NCBI GenBank assembly: GCA_946626905.1
Contig: CAMOVA010000001.1
Coordinates: forward strand, 1 to 64,000
DNA length: 64,000 bases
Direction: 5' to 3'
Origin: an uncultured Bacillota bacterium
Lineage (GTDB): Bacteria; Bacillota_I; Bacilli_A; RF39; UBA660
Part shown: piece after piece, positions 27,128 to 38,973 of the stretch
How positions within the stretch are numbered: the stretch's first letter is position 1
Layout of the letters: each line of letters opens with the position of its first letter
Position numbers and translations under genes: made by a program
Notes under the pieces: model-generated
Database searches by the model: none
Seen by the model: the letters and a program-made list of their open reading frames with translations, nothing else
Told to the model about the DNA's origin: nothing

Positions 27128-28684
27128 CTATCTTACTGTTTGAAGACTTCTCATTAATTTTTGAAATCCTAAACTATTATTTAATCTATTTTGAATTTGA
27201 GTCTTCTCTGCTTCAGTAATATTTTCATATTTTACTGAATTTGTAAAACTTGGCATATCAATTTTATCAACATATTTAGTAGATATTTTGTCAGTTAAAT
27301 TAACTTTAACTAATCCCATAACGCTTCCTGTTACTACAATTGTTCCGTTATCTTTATCTCCATCATATGATATTGTTCCATCCATTACAGTTGTACCATT
27401 TGATAAAACTTTATATGAATATGTTGTTTTACTTCCTTTTGTGTTTTTAACTACTTCTATAGCTGCAACTGATTTATCACCAGATTTCATATCAATAGTT
27501 AATTTATCATCTTTCTTTAGCGCAACTAATTCTGAACCACTTCCTACAATGTTAAATTGTTTTGTATCTCCATTTTCATAATAAGTTGCTTTTGTTTTGC
27601 TTGTACTTGTTTCTAAACTAAATCCTACAAAACTATTTGTTAATCCTTTTACATAACAACTTAATGAAATAGATTCTTTTGAATCAGCTGACTTCATATC
27701 TTCTTTAATTTTTTTAACAGCTTCTTTTAAACTTTTTTTGATTTCTGATTCTTTAGTATCAGCTATTTTTGCGATTATCTTAACAAATTTACTATCATTT
27801 TCTAAATCTTCAACCATTTTATAAGATAACTCATCAATAGTTTTTTGTGTAAATTTATATGTTATTTTTGTTGTTTTTACTTTTTTACCATCAATAACAA
27901 CTGTTTCTTTTGATTTTTTAAAATCTTTACTATTTAAATTTTTATTAAATGAGTTTTTAACAGTTCTTAAAATATATTTAACATCATCTTTAGAAATATT
28001 AATATCTGTTCCTTCAGTTTTAACCATATCAGTTATATCAATATATTTATCATATAACCCTTTTAATTCAACATAATATTTTCCATCGTTTAAATATGTT
28101 CCAACATTTATTAAATCTGAATTGTCATATAATGCATTTATAATCATTTTTAAATTATTGTTTTTTGCATCTACTCCAACTTCACTTTTGATTTCTAATT
28201 TATTTAATTCATCAAGCATTGCTTTTGTACTAGCATCTTTAACAATTGTTGGATCTGCAGTTATTTTTAATTTAACATCTTGTTTTACTATAGCTGTTTT
28301 TCCAACTTTTTTAGTATCCCAATTATCATCAATCCATTTTTCTAACTTATCATATTTTTTATCAATTGATTTAGTAAAAACAGATTTAGCATTGAACATT
28401 TTAGTGTATGCTACAAAAGCTCCTAAAACAACCAATATAACAGCACAAATTGTAGCTATTATTGGAGTTTTACTTTTTTTATTATCTCCATCATTATTAT
28501 ATGTAGGTGCTGGTTTTACAGCCTCTTCAATTGGTCCATTTTCTTCTAATGAAGAAACTGGTGCTTCTACTTCTACAGCTGCAGGTTCTACCTCATTTTG
28601 AATTGTATCATCTATTGAAGGTAAACTTTCTGGCGTAGTAGTTTCTTGAACATTTTGTTCTAATTCTTTATTCTCTTCCATCAT
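27128..28684 (-). CDS. Uncharacterised membrane-anchored protein
   Basis: 518 aa, not recognised with certainty (it resembles DUF6583-type proteins). Residues ~1-70 are acidic, Pro/Glu-rich and probably cytoplasmic. A single membrane helix lies at ~74-92. The rest is a Lys/Asp/Ser/Thr-rich, beta-rich extracellular region with few cysteines and the repeated style of a lipoprotein-like LolA/LppX fold. Two ATGs (28684 and 28681) follow GGGAG; the second has better spacing. It lies between oapA and rpsL with its own terminator, possibly in the OLE-oapA transcript. Function unknown. Confidence 0.7.
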   Translation of the reverse strand: MMEENKELEQNVQETTTPESLPSIDDTIQNEVEPAAVEVEAPVSSLEENGPIEEAVKPAPTYNNDGDNKKSKTPIIATICAVILVVLGAFVAYTKMFNAKSVFTKSIDKKYDKLEKWIDDNWDTKKVGKTAIVKQDVKLKITADPTIVKDASTKAMLDELNKLEIKSEVGVDAKNNNLKMIINALYDNSDLINVGTYLNDGKYYVELKGLYDKYIDITDMVKTEGTDINISKDDVKYILRTVKNSFNKNLNSKDFKKSKETVVIDGKKVKTTKITYKFTQKTIDELSYKMVEDLENDSKFVKIIAKIADTKESEIKKSLKEAVKKIKEDMKSADSKESISLSCYVKGLTNSFVGFSLETSTSKTKATYYENGDTKQFNIVGSGSELVALKKDDKLTIDMKSGDKSVAAIEVVKNTKGSKTTYSYKVLSNGTTVMDGTISYDGDKDNGTIVVTGSVMGLVKVNLTDKISTKYVDKIDMPSFTNSVKYENITEAEKTQIQNRLNNSLGFQKLMRSLQTVR

Positions 28685-28734
28685 ATCACTCCCATATTAT
28701 AACTATAACATTATATTCATTTTTAGTCAATAAA

Positions 28735-29334
28735 TTATTTTTTTGGTTTGTAAACCAAATATATTATTTTTGTAGCTTCATATAAAATGGTATTTGCATT
28801 ATTAATTGCATAGCTTTTACATAAAGCTTTTAACCCTATTATAATTGATGCTATTAAAGAAGTTATCAACAATGATGTCATATATAAATTTAAGTCAAAT
28901 GTACTTGAAAGTCCTGCTGATATTGTTACCCCTACTGTACCTGATACAACACCACAAATATCTCCTATTACATCATTGCAAAATGAAGCAGTCTTATCAG
29001 CATTTTGTTTTAATTTTATTGCAAGTTTTGCTTCTTTTATTTTTCTTGCTGCCATTGAATTAAACGGAGTAATATCTGCTGCTGTAACAGCTACCCCAAT
29101 CATATCAAATAAAACACCTATCACCACAAAAAAAACTAATATTAATAATTCTACCCATAGTGAAACATGTGGAATAGTTGATTCTGAAAAAGTAGCAAAT
29201 AAAAAAGAAACTATAAAAGCTATTATTACTATTTTTAATATCCATACTTTATCAACATGTTCTTTATGTTTAGCATTTTTTCTCTTAGTTTGTATTTTTA
29301 AATTTTTTAGTTCACTTGTTTTTTGTTTTTTCAT
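28735..29334 (-). CDS. oapA: OapA-like OLE RNA-associated membrane protein
   Basis: 199 aa with a basic N-terminal tail (KRKNAKHKEHVDK) and about four membrane helices (~30-48, ~58-82, ~125-150, ~155-172). Core motif FDMIGVAVTAADITPFNSMA and CNDVIGDICGVVSG. Proteins of this kind are often labelled CorB-like. From memory the basic tail, length and AVTAA-x-x-PF-x-SMA pattern match OapA, the membrane partner of OLE RNA, whose gene lies just downstream of the ole gene. Here a ~570-nt structured RNA ends 22 bases before the ATG. OapA/OLE are linked to Mg2+ homeostasis and alcohol or cold stress in Halalkalibacterium. RBS is GGTGGTAAG. Confidence 0.8.
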   Translation of the reverse strand: MKKQKTSELKNLKIQTKRKNAKHKEHVDKVWILKIVIIAFIVSFLFATFSESTIPHVSLWVELLILVFFVVIGVLFDMIGVAVTAADITPFNSMAARKIKEAKLAIKLKQNADKTASFCNDVIGDICGVVSGTVGVTISAGLSSTFDLNLYMTSLLITSLIASIIIGLKALCKSYAINNANTILYEATKIIYLVYKPKK

Positions 29335-29355
29335 CTTACCACCATAATTATATGT

Positions 29356-29927
29356 GATGGCAAAAATATGGTTAACTTTACGTCTTAGGTCAAGTAGAAT
29401 TTCTCTAGTCTCTACAGTATGTTACCACGCTGCGGTTCCCCTTTAAAGAGACTAATATATTGTCACCAAATATATGACTTGATTGCCACTTAGTACGTAC
29501 TGCAATCCCATATTTTCACTCTAGAAGTTTTCCTCAACATTTTGTTTATTATTAATTCTCTTTTGCAAATATAATTTCATGAAGCAATAATCAATACCTT
29601 TTGGCCAAAAGATATTAATCTGTCATCAATTCCATATACTCACTCAAGACAAGCTACGCTACTCGTAAGTTTCCCCACATAGTAGGTTCAAGCCTAAGTC
29701 GTCATAAGTCCGTCAACATACGTGTATAGGCTTATAACAAGTTTAGGTCTCCACGAAAGCTGGGTCAGAAATCGTATGCCATTACGGTTGCCCAACAATC
29801 TAACCTTTCAGCACCCACCCAAATCTGGGCGAAATAAGCAAGCACCAAAAGTTTCACAGATATGCTCTTTAGTGGATTTTTAGCCCCACCTTCATAATAA
29901 ACTTAATGACTAGAATAGTGTGCCATC
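29356..29927 (-). ncRNA. ole: OLE-like large structured RNA
   Basis: A ~572-base non-coding segment between rpoC and oapA, visibly richer in G and C than its surroundings. Its 5' end GATGGCA (29927-29921) pairs with TGCCATC at the 3' end (29362-29356), forming a closing stem, and starts exactly 7 bases after a promoter -10. Internal helices include GATTGC/GCAATC (29481-29486 with 29502-29507), an almost perfect hairpin around 29594-29615, and an AGTCTCT/AGAGACT pairing near 29420-29455. No long frame in either direction. Size, complexity and the adjacent oapA-type gene indicate OLE (Ornate Large Extremophilic) RNA. RNase P and tmRNA were considered and do not fit. Confidence 0.8.
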
Positions 29928-29933
29928 AAATAA

Positions 29934-29962
29934 ATTATATCAAAATAATTCTTCTAAGACAA
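29934..29962 (-). promoter_or_regulatory. Promoter of OLE-like RNA
   Basis: Minus-strand TTGTCT (29962-29957), 17-base spacer, TATAAT (29939-29934), predicting a start at about 29927. Confidence 0.75.
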
Positions 29963-29991
29963 CAAAAAATGGACTATTTAATTAGTCCATT
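29962..29991 (-). terminator. Terminator of rpoBC
   Basis: ATGGACTA/TAGTCCAT stem (29969-29976 with 29983-29990) and a minus-strand T run; overlaps the rpoC stop. Confidence 0.8.
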
Positions 29992-32900
29992 AATTGATTT
30001 TCTAAAAGTTGTAATGGTTCTTCATCTACAGCATTTTCTAATTTATAATCTGAAGCTTGATATCTCTTTGCACCTGTTCCGGCAGGTATTAATTTACCAA
30101 TAATTACATTTTCTTTAAGACCGTTTAAATGATCTACTCTACCATGTATAGCAGCATCTGTTAAAATTCTTGTTGTTTCTTGGAATGATGCAGCTGATAA
30201 GAATGAATCTGTTTCAAGTGAAGCTTTAGTAATACCTAACAATACTGGTCTACCAGTTGCTGGTGTTTTACCTTCTAATATTAATGCAGTATTTTTGCTT
30301 GTAAATTCATTAATATTAACCATTGTTCCAGGTAAGAAGTAAGAATCACCTGAGTTTACAATCTTAATTTTTGAAATCATTCTTTTTGCCATTACTTCAA
30401 TATGCTTATCTGAAATATCAACACCTTGTGAACGATAAACTTTTTGAATTTCCATAACTATATATTGTTGTACTGTTATAGGGTCTGTAACTACTAATAA
30501 TTCTTTTGGACTAATAGCACCATGAGTTAAACGTTGACCTGCTTTAACTTCATCACCCTTAGCAACAGCTAATTTTGCACCATAGTTAGATGTATGTTCT
30601 CTAACTTGAGCATCATTTTTAACAGAAATAATATATTTACCGTTTGATTCTTCGATTTCTGTAACTGTACCATTAATTTCAGAAATAGTTGCTTTACCTT
30701 TTGGATTACGAGCTTCGAACAACTCTTGAACACGAGGTAAACCTTGTGTAATATCGTCTCCGGCAACACCACCTGAGTTGATAGTACGCATTGTAAGTTG
30801 GGTACCTGGTTCACCAATTGATTGAGCAGCCATAATACCAACAGCTTCTCCTATTTCAACAACATGACCAGTAGCTAAGTTACGACCATAACAATGTTTA
30901 CATACTCCATTTTCACTCTTACATGTTAGTAATGTTCTAATAGATACTTTTGTAACACCAGCTTTAATTATTTTATCAGCTAATTGTTCTGTAATATAAA
31001 CATTTTTATCTACAATCATTTCTTTAGTTTCTGGGTCTAATACTTTTTTATTTGTATATCTTCCTAAGATTCTTTCACGTAATGGTTCAATTATAGTTCC
31101 ATCAGTATTGTATAGTGTTTCTACAACTACACCTGAATCTGTACCACAATCTTCTTCTTTTACGATTATATCTTGTGCTACATCAACTAATCTTCTTGTT
31201 AAGTAACCAGCATCTGCTGTTTTTAACGCTGTATCAACAAATCCTTTTCTGATACCATGTGTACCTGTAAAGAATTCTGAAACGCTTGCACCATCAATAA
31301 ATGATGATTTGATTGGAATTTCATCTGGTTCACCTGTTGGTTTAGCCATAAGTCCACGCATACCAGCCATTTGGTTATAGTTACTTAAGTTACCACGAGC
31401 TCCTGAATCTATCATAATAGAAATAGGATTTTCTTTATGTTCTTTTATAATTGTAGCAAGTTCATCTGCTATTGTAGATGTTGCTCCATTCCATGTTTCA
31501 ATTACTTTTTCATATCTTTCACGATCAGTAATTAAACCACGTTTAAATTGTTTATTAATTTGAGCAATAGTTTCACTTGCTTGTTTTAATACTTCTGGTT
31601 TTTTCTTAGAAGCAATGATATCACCTATACCTATTGAAATACCAGATAATGTTGATTCTTTGAAACCTAAATCTTTCATCTTATCAAGCATTATAGATGT
31701 TTCAGTTGTTTGATATCTTTTATATACTTGAGCAATTAATTTTGTTAGAACTTTTTTACCAAATGGTTTTACAAGTTCCATGTTTTCAATTGCTTCTTTT
31801 ATATTTGTTCCTTTTTTAAGGAAATATTTATTTGGAGTTATTCCTTCTATATTTTCATCTGTTCCTTCATTTATATATTGGAATGAATCTGGGAATATCT
31901 CATTAAATTTAATTTTACCTGGTGTTGTTACTAAATATTTTTCTTTTTGAGAATCTGTAAATAAAGTATGTTTAAATCCACTTGCTGGAATAGCAATTCT
32001 TGTATGTAAAGAGATTTCTCTTCTTTCATAAGCCATTAAAGCCTCATCTGGATTTCTAAATACTCTACCTTCTCCTACTTCACCAGCTTTTTCTATAGTA
32101 ATATAGTAGTTACCTAAGATCATATCTTGACCTGGAGTAACGATTGGATTACCATCTGATGGTTTCAAGATGTTATTAGCACCTAACATTAATACTCTTG
32201 CTTCTGCTTGTGCTTCAACACTTATAGGTACGTGAACGGCCATTTGGTCTCCATCAAAGTCAGCGTTAAATGCTGTACAAACAAGTGGATGAAGTCTTAT
32301 TGAACGTCCTTCGATTAGTTTTGGTTCAAATGCTTGAATACCAAGTCTATGAAGAGTTGGTGCACGGTTAAGCATTACTGGATGTTCTTTTATTTTTTCT
32401 TCTACAACATCCCATACTCTTTCATCTTGATTTTCAATCATTCTTTTTGCAGCTTTAATATTTGAAGCTATTCCTTTTGTAACTAATCCATTTATAACAT
32501 GTGGTTTGAATAATTCTAAAGCCATTTCTTTAGGTATACCACATTCATACATCTTAAGTGATGGTCCAACTACGATAACTGAACGACCTGAATAGTCAAC
32601 ACGTTTACCAAGTAAGTTTTGACGGAAACGTCCTTGTTTTCCTTTTAACATACTTGAAAGTGATTTAAGTGGTCTGTTTCCAGCTCCTGTAACATTACGA
32701 CCTCTTCTACCATTATCGAATAAAGCATCTACTGCTTCTTGAAGCATACGCTTTTCGTTTTGGATGATAATAGAAGGAGCTCCTAATTCTAATAATTTCT
32801 TTAAACGATTATTTCTATTAATAATACGTCTATATAAATCATTTAAATCTGAAGTAGCAAATCTACCACCATCTAATTGAATCATTGGTCTTAAATCAGG

Positions 32901-33611
32901 TGGAATTACTGGAAGAACATCCATAATCATCCATTCTGGTTTATTTCCTGATTCTAAGAATGCATCTAATACATCTAATCTTTTAATTAAACGTATTCTT
33001 TTTTGATTTGACGAATCTTTGATTTCATCAATTTCTTTTTGTAGTTTTTCTACTTCGTCTTTAATATTAACTTCTTTAAGTAAAGTTTGGATAGCTTCAG
33101 CACCCATTCCTACTTTAAAAGTATCACCATATTTTTCATAATATGCACGATATTCTTTATCTGAAATTGTTTGTTTTTTCTCTAAAGGTGCAGGTCCTGG
33201 ATCTAAAACAACATATGATACGAAATATAATACTTCTTCTAGATCTCTTGGTGACATATCAAGTACTAATCCCATACGTGATGGTACACCTTTAAAGAAC
33301 CAAATGTGTGAGACAGGAGTTGCTAATTCAATATGTCCCATACGTTCACGACGTACTTTAGAACGAGTTACTTCAACTCCACATCTATCACATACAACAT
33401 TTTTATATCTTAATCTTTTATATTTTCCACAAGAACATTCATAGTCTTTTGTAGGACCAAAGATTTTTTCGCAATATAAACCGTCTCTTTCAGGTTTTAA
33501 AGTACGATAATTAATTGTTTCTGCTTTTTTAACTTCTCCATAAGACCAATCTCTTATTTTTTCTGGTGAAGCTATTCCAATTCTTAAACCTTCAAAACTG
33601 TTTGCATCCAT
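29982..33611 (-). CDS. rpoC: RNA polymerase beta' subunit
   Basis: Catalytic beta' subunit (1209 aa). N-terminal zinc ribbon [20 protein letters not shown] (~60-79), active-site Mg2+ motif [12 protein letters not shown], trigger-loop and bridge-helix region ([29 protein letters not shown]), second Zn site with [22 protein letters not shown], and [14 protein letters not shown]. Length typical for Bacillota without large insertions. Start ATG overlaps the rpoB stop by one base. Confidence 0.99.
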   Translation of the reverse strand: MDANSFEGLRIGIASPEKIRDWSYGEVKKAETINYRTLKPERDGLYCEKIFGPTKDYECSCGKYKRLRYKNVVCDRCGVEVTRSKVRRERMGHIELATPVSHIWFFKGVPSRMGLVLDMSPRDLEEVLYFVSYVVLDPGPAPLEKKQTISDKEYRAYYEKYGDTFKVGMGAEAIQTLLKEVNIKDEVEKLQKEIDEIKDSSNQKRIRLIKRLDVLDAFLESGNKPEWMIMDVLPVIPPDLRPMIQLDGGRFATSDLNDLYRRIINRNNRLKKLLELGAPSIIIQNEKRMLQEAVDALFDNGRRGRNVTGAGNRPLKSLSSMLKGKQGRFRQNLLGKRVDYSGRSVIVVGPSLKMYECGIPKEMALELFKPHVINGLVTKGIASNIKAAKRMIENQDERVWDVVEEKIKEHPVMLNRAPTLHRLGIQAFEPKLIEGRSIRLHPLVCTAFNADFDGDQMAVHVPISVEAQAEARVLMLGANNILKPSDGNPIVTPGQDMILGNYYITIEKAGEVGEGRVFRNPDEALMAYERREISLHTRIAIPASGFKHTLFTDSQKEKYLVTTPGKIKFNEIFPDSFQYINEGTDENIEGITPNKYFLKKGTNIKEAIENMELVKPFGKKVLTKLIAQVYKRYQTTETSIMLDKMKDLGFKESTLSGISIGIGDIIASKKKPEVLKQASETIAQINKQFKRGLITDRERYEKVIETWNGATSTIADELATIIKEHKENPISIMIDSGARGNLSNYNQMAGMRGLMAKPTGEPDEIPIKSSFIDGASVSEFFTGTHGIRKGFVDTALKTADAGYLTRRLVDVAQDIIVKEEDCGTDSGVVVETLYNTDGTIIEPLRERILGRYTNKKVLDPETKEMIVDKNVYITEQLADKIIKAGVTKVSIRTLLTCKSENGVCKHCYGRNLATGHVVEIGEAVGIMAAQSIGEPGTQLTMRTINSGGVAGDDITQGLPRVQELFEARNPKGKATISEINGTVTEIEESNGKYIISVKNDAQVREHTSNYGAKLAVAKGDEVKAGQRLTHGAISPKELLVVTDPITVQQYIVMEIQKVYRSQGVDISDKHIEVMAKRMISKIKIVNSGDSYFLPGTMVNINEFTSKNTALILEGKTPATGRPVLLGITKASLETDSFLSAASFQETTRILTDAAIHGRVDHLNGLKENVIIGKLIPAGTGAKRYQASDYKLENAVDEEPLQLLENQLMD

Positions 33612-36600
33612 TAATCTTCAACCCCTTTCATAACTGATTCAAGATCCTCTAAAGTTGGTTCCATATCATCTAGATTTTCTTCAACTTCTTCAGGTTCTTC
33701 TTCCTCTAGTTCTTCTTGTGGTTCTGATTCTTCTTCAGTAGGAACTTGATAATCTACTGATTCTAAGAAATCATTTTCTTCTTCCCCTTCAAGTTCTTTT
33801 AAATCTACAAAATTTCCTTCTTTATTTAGAACTGTAATATCAAGTCCTAAAGCTTGGAATTCTTTTATTAATACACGGAAACTTTCTGGTACTCCTGATG
33901 GTGGAAGTGGTGTTCCTTTAACAAGTGATTCATACACTTTAACACGACCAACTACATCGTCTGATTTAACTGTCATCATTTCTTGAAGAACATGTGCAGC
34001 ACCATATGCATATAATGCCCAAACTTCCATTTCTCCAAATCTTTGTCCACCAAATTGAGCTTTACCACCAAGTGGTTGTTGTGTAACAAGTGAGTAAGGT
34101 CCTGTTGATCTTGCATGTAACTTATCATCAACCATATGGTTAAGTTTTATAAAGTACATAACACCAACACTTACTTTATTATCAAATGGTTCACCTGTAC
34201 GTCCATCATATAATTGGAATTTTCCATCTTCTGGTAATTTAGCTTCTTTTAAAGCTTCAATTACTTCGTCACGAGTTGCTCCATCAAATACTGGAGTTGC
34301 TACATAAACACCTAATTCACGAGCTGCCATTCCTAAATGCATTTCTAGAATTTGTCCAATGTTCATACGTGATGGAACTCCTAGTGGGTTAAGTAAAATA
34401 TCTACTGGTGTACCATCTTCTAAGTATGGCATATCTTCTTCTGGTAATACAAGTGAGACAACACCTTTGTTACCATGACGTCCTGCCATTTTATCTCCAA
34501 CGCTTATTTTACGTTTTTGTGCTATATAAACTCTAATTATTTTAGAAACACCAGCTGGTAGTTCATCTGAATCCTCTTTTGTAAAGATTTTTACATCATG
34601 AACAATACCTCCACCACCGTGTGGAACACGAAGTGATGTATCTCTAACTTCACGAGTTTTTTCTCCAAATATAGCATGTAATAATTTTTCTTCTGAAGTA
34701 AGTTCAGCCATTCCTTTTGGAGTAACTTTACCTACTAAGATATCATCATCTTTAACTTCTGTACCTATTCTGATAATACCATTTTCATCTAAGTTTTTAC
34801 GTGCTTCTTCACCAACATTAGGAATATCTCTTGTGAATTCTTCTGGTCCTAATTTAGTGTCACGACATTCAATTTCATAATCTTCGATATGAATAGATGT
34901 AAATGTATCATCTTTAACTAATCTTTCGTTTAAAACGATAGCGTCTTCATAGTTATATCCATTAAAGTTCATAAATGCTACTGTAACATTTCTACCTAAA
35001 GCCATTTCTCCTTTATTAGTAGAAGGTCCATCAGCAATTACTTCATCTTTTTTAACTTTATCTCCTAATTTAACAATAGGAACTTGATGATAACAAGTAC
35101 CAGCATTACTTCTTTCAAATCCATTTAAGTAATATGTATCCATTCCTTTTGCTGTCTTAACAATAATCTTGTTAGCATCTACATAATCAACAACACCATC
35201 AGCTTTACTGATAATAACAGCTCCTGAATCTTTAGCAGCTATTGCTTCAATTCCAGTACCAACTATTGGTGCTTCTGTTTTAATTAATGGTATAGCTTGA
35301 CGTTGCATGTTGGCACCCATAAGTGCACGTTTACCATCATCATGATCCAAGAATGGGATACCTTGAGTAGCTATTGATACTACTTGTTGAGGTGAAACGT
35401 CTGCATAATCTATCTTATCTGAATCAATCATAATATTGTCAGAACGATATCTAACAGGTACTCTTTCATCTAAAATCTTACCATTTTCATCTACATTTAA
35501 TGAAGCTTGTGAAATATAGTAATCTAATTCTTCATCTGCAGTCATATATACTACTTCATCTGTTAACACACCATCTTTTACTTTTCTATATGGTGTCATA
35601 ATAAATCCATAATCATTTACTCTAGCATATGATGCTAAAGAAGTAATAAGTCCAATGTTAGGCCCTTCTGGTGATTCAACTGGACATAATCTACCATAAT
35701 GTGATGGATTAACGTCACGAACGTCCATACCAGCTCTATCTCTTGAAAGACCTCCAGGTCCTAATGAAGATAATCTTCTTTTGTTTGTAAGTTCTGCAAC
35801 TGGGTTAATTTGATCCATGAATTGTGATAATTGACTTGAACCAAAGAACTCTTTGATTGATGCAGTAAGTGGTCTAATATTTATTAAAGATTTTGGAGTA
35901 ACTTCAGTTATTTCTTGAGTACTCATTCTATCTCTAATTACTCTATCAATACGACTTATACCTATTTTGAATTGATTTTGAAGTAATTCACCAACTTGTC
36001 TAACACGTCTGTTTGATAAGTGATCTATTTCATCAAATTTTCCAATTCCTTCTAATAAGTTTAAGTAATATGATGTTGCACCATAAATATCTGGTATAGT
36101 AAGTCTCTTAACATCTATTGATTGATCATTACCAATAACATTAACTACTTTATCAGGATTTACTTTTGAATAAACTTTAACCATTTGAACTTTATCATAA
36201 GTATCTAAATCTTTATTTATTAAAACTTCTTTTAATCCATATCCATTAGCTAAAATTGGTTTTAATTTTTCGATTGTTTCTTTATCAATTACTGTTCCTG
36301 CTTCAATTACAGTTTTTCCATCTTTGATAGTTTCAGCTAAAGTACATCCAAGTAATCTGTCTGTTAAGTTTAATTTTTTATTAAATTTATAACGACCTAC
36401 ACGTGCTAGATCATATCTAAATGAATCAAAGAATCTAGTAATCAATTGATTCTTAGCACTATCTAATGTAGATGGTTCACCTGGTCTTAATTTAGCATGA
36501 ATATCTATTAATGATTCATCTGTATTTTTATTAGAATCTTTAGCAATTGTATTTTCTAAGTATTCACTCTTACCAAATAAATCTAAAATATCCTCATCAC

Positions 36601-37207
36601 TAGATAAACCTACAGCACGTAATAATGTTGTTAATGGAACTTTTCTTGTTCTATCAATTCTAACATAAATTACATTTCTAGCATCTACTTCATATTCTAA
36701 CCAAGTACCTCTATTTGGTATCATTTGTGAAGTTATTACTAGTCTTCCATTTTTGTCTACTTCTTTTCCAAAATAGATTGATGGTGATCTAACAAGTTGA
36801 GATACGATAACTCTTTCTGCACCATTAATAACGAAAGTTCCGCTTTCGGTCATAACAGGCATATCTCCAAGATAAATTTCTTGTTCTTTTACTTCTCCTG
36901 TTTCATGATTAAAAAGTCTTGCTTCAACTTTTAAAGGCGCTGCATAAGTTGAATATCTTTCTTTACAACCTTTTATTGAGTATCTAGGTTGTTCAAATGA
37001 ATAGTCACCAAATTCCAAGGATAACTTTCCTTGGAAGTCTTCTATAGGGAATATTTCATCAAATACCTCTTTTATTCCTTCAGTTATAAACCAATCATAT
37101 GATTTTTTTTGAATTTCTAATAAGTTAGAAAGTTCAATAGCATTCTTTGTTTTTCCATAATTTCTTCTCTTACGATGGTCACCAAATTTTTTAACTTTAT
37201 ATGCCAC
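33611..37207 (-). CDS. rpoB: RNA polymerase beta subunit
   Basis: Beta subunit (1198 aa). Rifampicin-region motif [54 protein letters not shown], and the C-terminal [33 protein letters not shown]. The last ~70 residues are strongly acidic (runs of Glu), longer than in many relatives. Transcribed with rpoC. Confidence 0.99.
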   Translation of the reverse strand: MAYKVKKFGDHRKRRNYGKTKNAIELSNLLEIQKKSYDWFITEGIKEVFDEIFPIEDFQGKLSLEFGDYSFEQPRYSIKGCKERYSTYAAPLKVEARLFNHETGEVKEQEIYLGDMPVMTESGTFVINGAERVIVSQLVRSPSIYFGKEVDKNGRLVITSQMIPNRGTWLEYEVDARNVIYVRIDRTRKVPLTTLLRAVGLSSDEDILDLFGKSEYLENTIAKDSNKNTDESLIDIHAKLRPGEPSTLDSAKNQLITRFFDSFRYDLARVGRYKFNKKLNLTDRLLGCTLAETIKDGKTVIEAGTVIDKETIEKLKPILANGYGLKEVLINKDLDTYDKVQMVKVYSKVNPDKVVNVIGNDQSIDVKRLTIPDIYGATSYYLNLLEGIGKFDEIDHLSNRRVRQVGELLQNQFKIGISRIDRVIRDRMSTQEITEVTPKSLINIRPLTASIKEFFGSSQLSQFMDQINPVAELTNKRRLSSLGPGGLSRDRAGMDVRDVNPSHYGRLCPVESPEGPNIGLITSLASYARVNDYGFIMTPYRKVKDGVLTDEVVYMTADEELDYYISQASLNVDENGKILDERVPVRYRSDNIMIDSDKIDYADVSPQQVVSIATQGIPFLDHDDGKRALMGANMQRQAIPLIKTEAPIVGTGIEAIAAKDSGAVIISKADGVVDYVDANKIIVKTAKGMDTYYLNGFERSNAGTCYHQVPIVKLGDKVKKDEVIADGPSTNKGEMALGRNVTVAFMNFNGYNYEDAIVLNERLVKDDTFTSIHIEDYEIECRDTKLGPEEFTRDIPNVGEEARKNLDENGIIRIGTEVKDDDILVGKVTPKGMAELTSEEKLLHAIFGEKTREVRDTSLRVPHGGGGIVHDVKIFTKEDSDELPAGVSKIIRVYIAQKRKISVGDKMAGRHGNKGVVSLVLPEEDMPYLEDGTPVDILLNPLGVPSRMNIGQILEMHLGMAARELGVYVATPVFDGATRDEVIEALKEAKLPEDGKFQLYDGRTGEPFDNKVSVGVMYFIKLNHMVDDKLHARSTGPYSLVTQQPLGGKAQFGGQRFGEMEVWALYAYGAAHVLQEMMTVKSDDVVGRVKVYESLVKGTPLPPSGVPESFRVLIKEFQALGLDITVLNKEGNFVDLKELEGEEENDFLESVDYQVPTEEESEPQEELEEEEPEEVEENLDDMEPTLEDLESVMKGVED

Positions 37208-37292
37208 TTAATCACCCCTATATACTATAATTAACAAAGATTGTGCTCTAAAAATAAGCACATGTAACCAATTTAAAATTTTACCAAAATTA

Positions 37293-37886
37293 TTAAGATT
37301 TGTCAATGGGTTTTGCCTTTATTATATAAAACCCTTTGTTTTTTTTCACTGTTTCTAAAACATAATGGTCGCTTAGTCTCTTTATAACAGTTTTTGCTCC
37401 TTGATTTTTATTAATAACAAACCATAATTCTCCATCTTTTTTCAAATGTTCTTTAGCACCAATTAATATCTCATAAAGTATTTCATTTCCAACTCTAATT
37501 GGTGGATTTGTTATTATAAAATCATACTTTTTACTAACATTACTATATATATTGCTTTCAAAAGCATTTACTTCTACTTTGTTGAGTTTAGAATTTTTTG
37601 TTACCAAATCCAAAGCTCGTAAGTTAATATCAATCATGTCAGGCACTATATTTTTAACTTTTGCTATAAAAATACCAATAGCACCATATCCACAACCAAA
37701 ATCTAAAACATCACCTTTTATATTATCTAAGTCTATATTTTCAAGTAATGAACGTGTTCCAAAATCCAATCCTTTTTTTGAAAAAACACCATTATCTGTT
37801 ATAAACTCAAATTTGTGATTTCTAATTATACAACTAGTATTTTTTTCATTACTAACAATATTTTCATTTGTAAAATAATGTGCCAT
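37293..37886 (-). CDS. ybxB: RsmC-like class I SAM methyltransferase (YbxB)
   Basis: 197 aa. SAM-binding motif VLDFGCGYGAIGIFIA (~64-79) and the N6/N2-methylation-type signature TNPPIRVG (~130-137) place it in the MTS/RsmC family that methylates guanine in 16S rRNA. In Bacillus, ybxB lies at this same position between rplL and rpoB, so synteny supports it. The exact target base in this organism is not established. Confidence 0.9.
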   Translation of the reverse strand: MAHYFTNENIVSNEKNTSCIIRNHKFEFITDNGVFSKKGLDFGTRSLLENIDLDNIKGDVLDFGCGYGAIGIFIAKVKNIVPDMIDINLRALDLVTKNSKLNKVEVNAFESNIYSNVSKKYDFIITNPPIRVGNEILYEILIGAKEHLKKDGELWFVINKNQGAKTVIKRLSDHYVLETVKKNKGFYIIKAKPIDKS

Positions 37887-37911
37887 AACTACTCCTTTTA
37901 AAGACGGTAAA

Positions 37912-37933
37912 AGCCCATACTTAAGTATAGGCT
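37912..37933 (-). terminator. Attenuator/terminator after rplL
   Basis: AGCCCATACT/AGTATAGGCT stem (one wobble), with TTTTA following on the minus strand. Probably lowers readthrough from ribosomal-protein genes into ybxB-rpoBC. Confidence 0.65.
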
Positions 37934-37941
37934 AATATTTA

Positions 37942-38313
37942 TTATTGTAATTCTACAGTAGCTCCAGCTTCTTCGAATTTAGCTTTTAATTCGTTAGCTT
38001 CGTCAGCTGATGCGTTTTCTTTAACAACTCCACCGTTGTCAGCAATGTCTTTAGCTTCTTTAAGTCCTAATCCTGTAATATCTCTAACTAATTTGATAAC
38101 AGCTATTTTGTTAGCTCCTGCACTAGTTAATACTACGTTTGATGAACTTGGTCCTTCTTCAGCAGCAGCTCCAGCAGCTGGTGCAGCAGCAACAGCTACA
38201 GCACTTGGATCTACACCAAATTCCTCTTTCATTAAATCTACAACTTCTTTAATTTCTAATAAAGACATTTCTTTTAAAGAATCAATAATTTCTTTTGCGC
38301 TTAATTTTGCCAT
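37942..38313 (-). CDS. rplL: 50S ribosomal protein L7/L12
   Basis: Stalk protein (123 aa) that recruits GTPase factors. N-terminal dimerisation domain (LSAKEIIDSLKEMSLLEI), Ala-rich hinge (~37-55) and the C-terminal domain NKIAVIKLVRDITGLGLKEAKDI. Complete; GGAGG RBS, 26 bases after rplJ. Confidence 0.98.
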   Translation of the reverse strand: MAKLSAKEIIDSLKEMSLLEIKEVVDLMKEEFGVDPSAVAVAAAPAAGAAAEEGPSSSNVVLTSAGANKIAVIKLVRDITGLGLKEAKDIADNGGVVKENASADEANELKAKFEEAGATVELQ

Positions 38314-38339
38314 GTTTATTCCTCCTTCTTTCTATTTAA

Positions 38340-38831
38340 TTAATCTTCTAAATTTTTACTATGTAAATCTAAGCAAATTGCAAAATCTCTTGGTATTGCC
38401 ATAAGTCCACTTGCAAACATTGTAAGTAAACCTTCTCTTGATGGAATAGATGCTAATTCTTTTAACATATTAATATCAGCTACTTCTCCATCAACATATC
38501 CGACTTTTAATTCTAAAGCTTTGTGTTCTTTAGCAAAGTCACTTAAAACCTTAATAGGTGCAACTGCATCTGTACCAAAGGCAATTGCTTTTGGACCATT
38601 TAAATTATCACCTAAATCGATTTTTAAATTATCTAATGCTCTTTTTGTTAAAGTATTTTTATATACCTTATATTCAGAGTCTGTTTCTTTTAATTTTCTT
38701 CTAAGTTCATTTGTTTCACCAACTGTAAGTCCTCTGTATTCGAATAAAACTACTGATGATGAATCTTTGATTTTAGATTCGATTTCTGAAACAACATTAG
38801 CTTTAGCTTCAATCACTTTTTGATTTGCCAC
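38340..38831 (-). CDS. rplJ: 50S ribosomal protein L10
   Basis: Stalk base protein (163 aa). VIEAKANVVSEIESKIKDSS, FEYRGLTVGETNELRRKLKE, and YKVYKNTLTKRAL are typical. An ATG-led frame opens at 38861 inside the leader, but GGAGGTG correctly places the start at the GTG codon at 38831. Preceded by an L10-type leader. Confidence 0.97.
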   Translation of the reverse strand: MANQKVIEAKANVVSEIESKIKDSSSVVLFEYRGLTVGETNELRRKLKETDSEYKVYKNTLTKRALDNLKIDLGDNLNGPKAIAFGTDAVAPIKVLSDFAKEHKALELKVGYVDGEVADINMLKELASIPSREGLLTMFASGLMAIPRDFAICLDLHSKNLED

Positions 38832-38967
38832 TACTACACCTCCATCCATATAAAGTACCATATAAAAGCCTTACATACAGTAAGGCCAAAGAATCTAAAA
38901 AAGTTCCTCGGTAGGATATTAAGATTTCTCCCCTACTGTCTACGGTACATATAAATTTTCAAACGAC
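38832..38967 (-). ncRNA. L10 ribosomal-protein leader
   Basis: The leader between the promoter and rplJ carries the conserved L10-binding sequence pattern: GTACCGTAGACAGTAGGGGAG, then CCTACCGAGG after ~15 bases, and a hairpin GGCCTTAC/GTAAGGC near 38867-38886. L10(L12)4 binds this RNA and represses rplJL. Family match is from memory of the L10 leader consensus. Confidence 0.85.
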
Positions 38968-38973
38968 AAATTG

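Noticed and set aside
28976..29347. Open frame on the plus strand opposite oapA
   Set aside because: No RBS, antisense to a strongly supported membrane protein; a shadow of AT-rich coding sequence.
29356..29927. RNase P RNA or tmRNA as identity of the large structured RNA
   Set aside because: It lacks the tRNA-like ends and tag frame of tmRNA and does not follow the conserved RNase P order around GAGGAAAG and ACAGAAA. The adjacent OapA-like gene favours OLE.
38832..38861. N-terminal extension of L10 from the ATG at 38861
   Set aside because: It lies in the structured leader; the GGAGG spacing supports the GTG at 38831.
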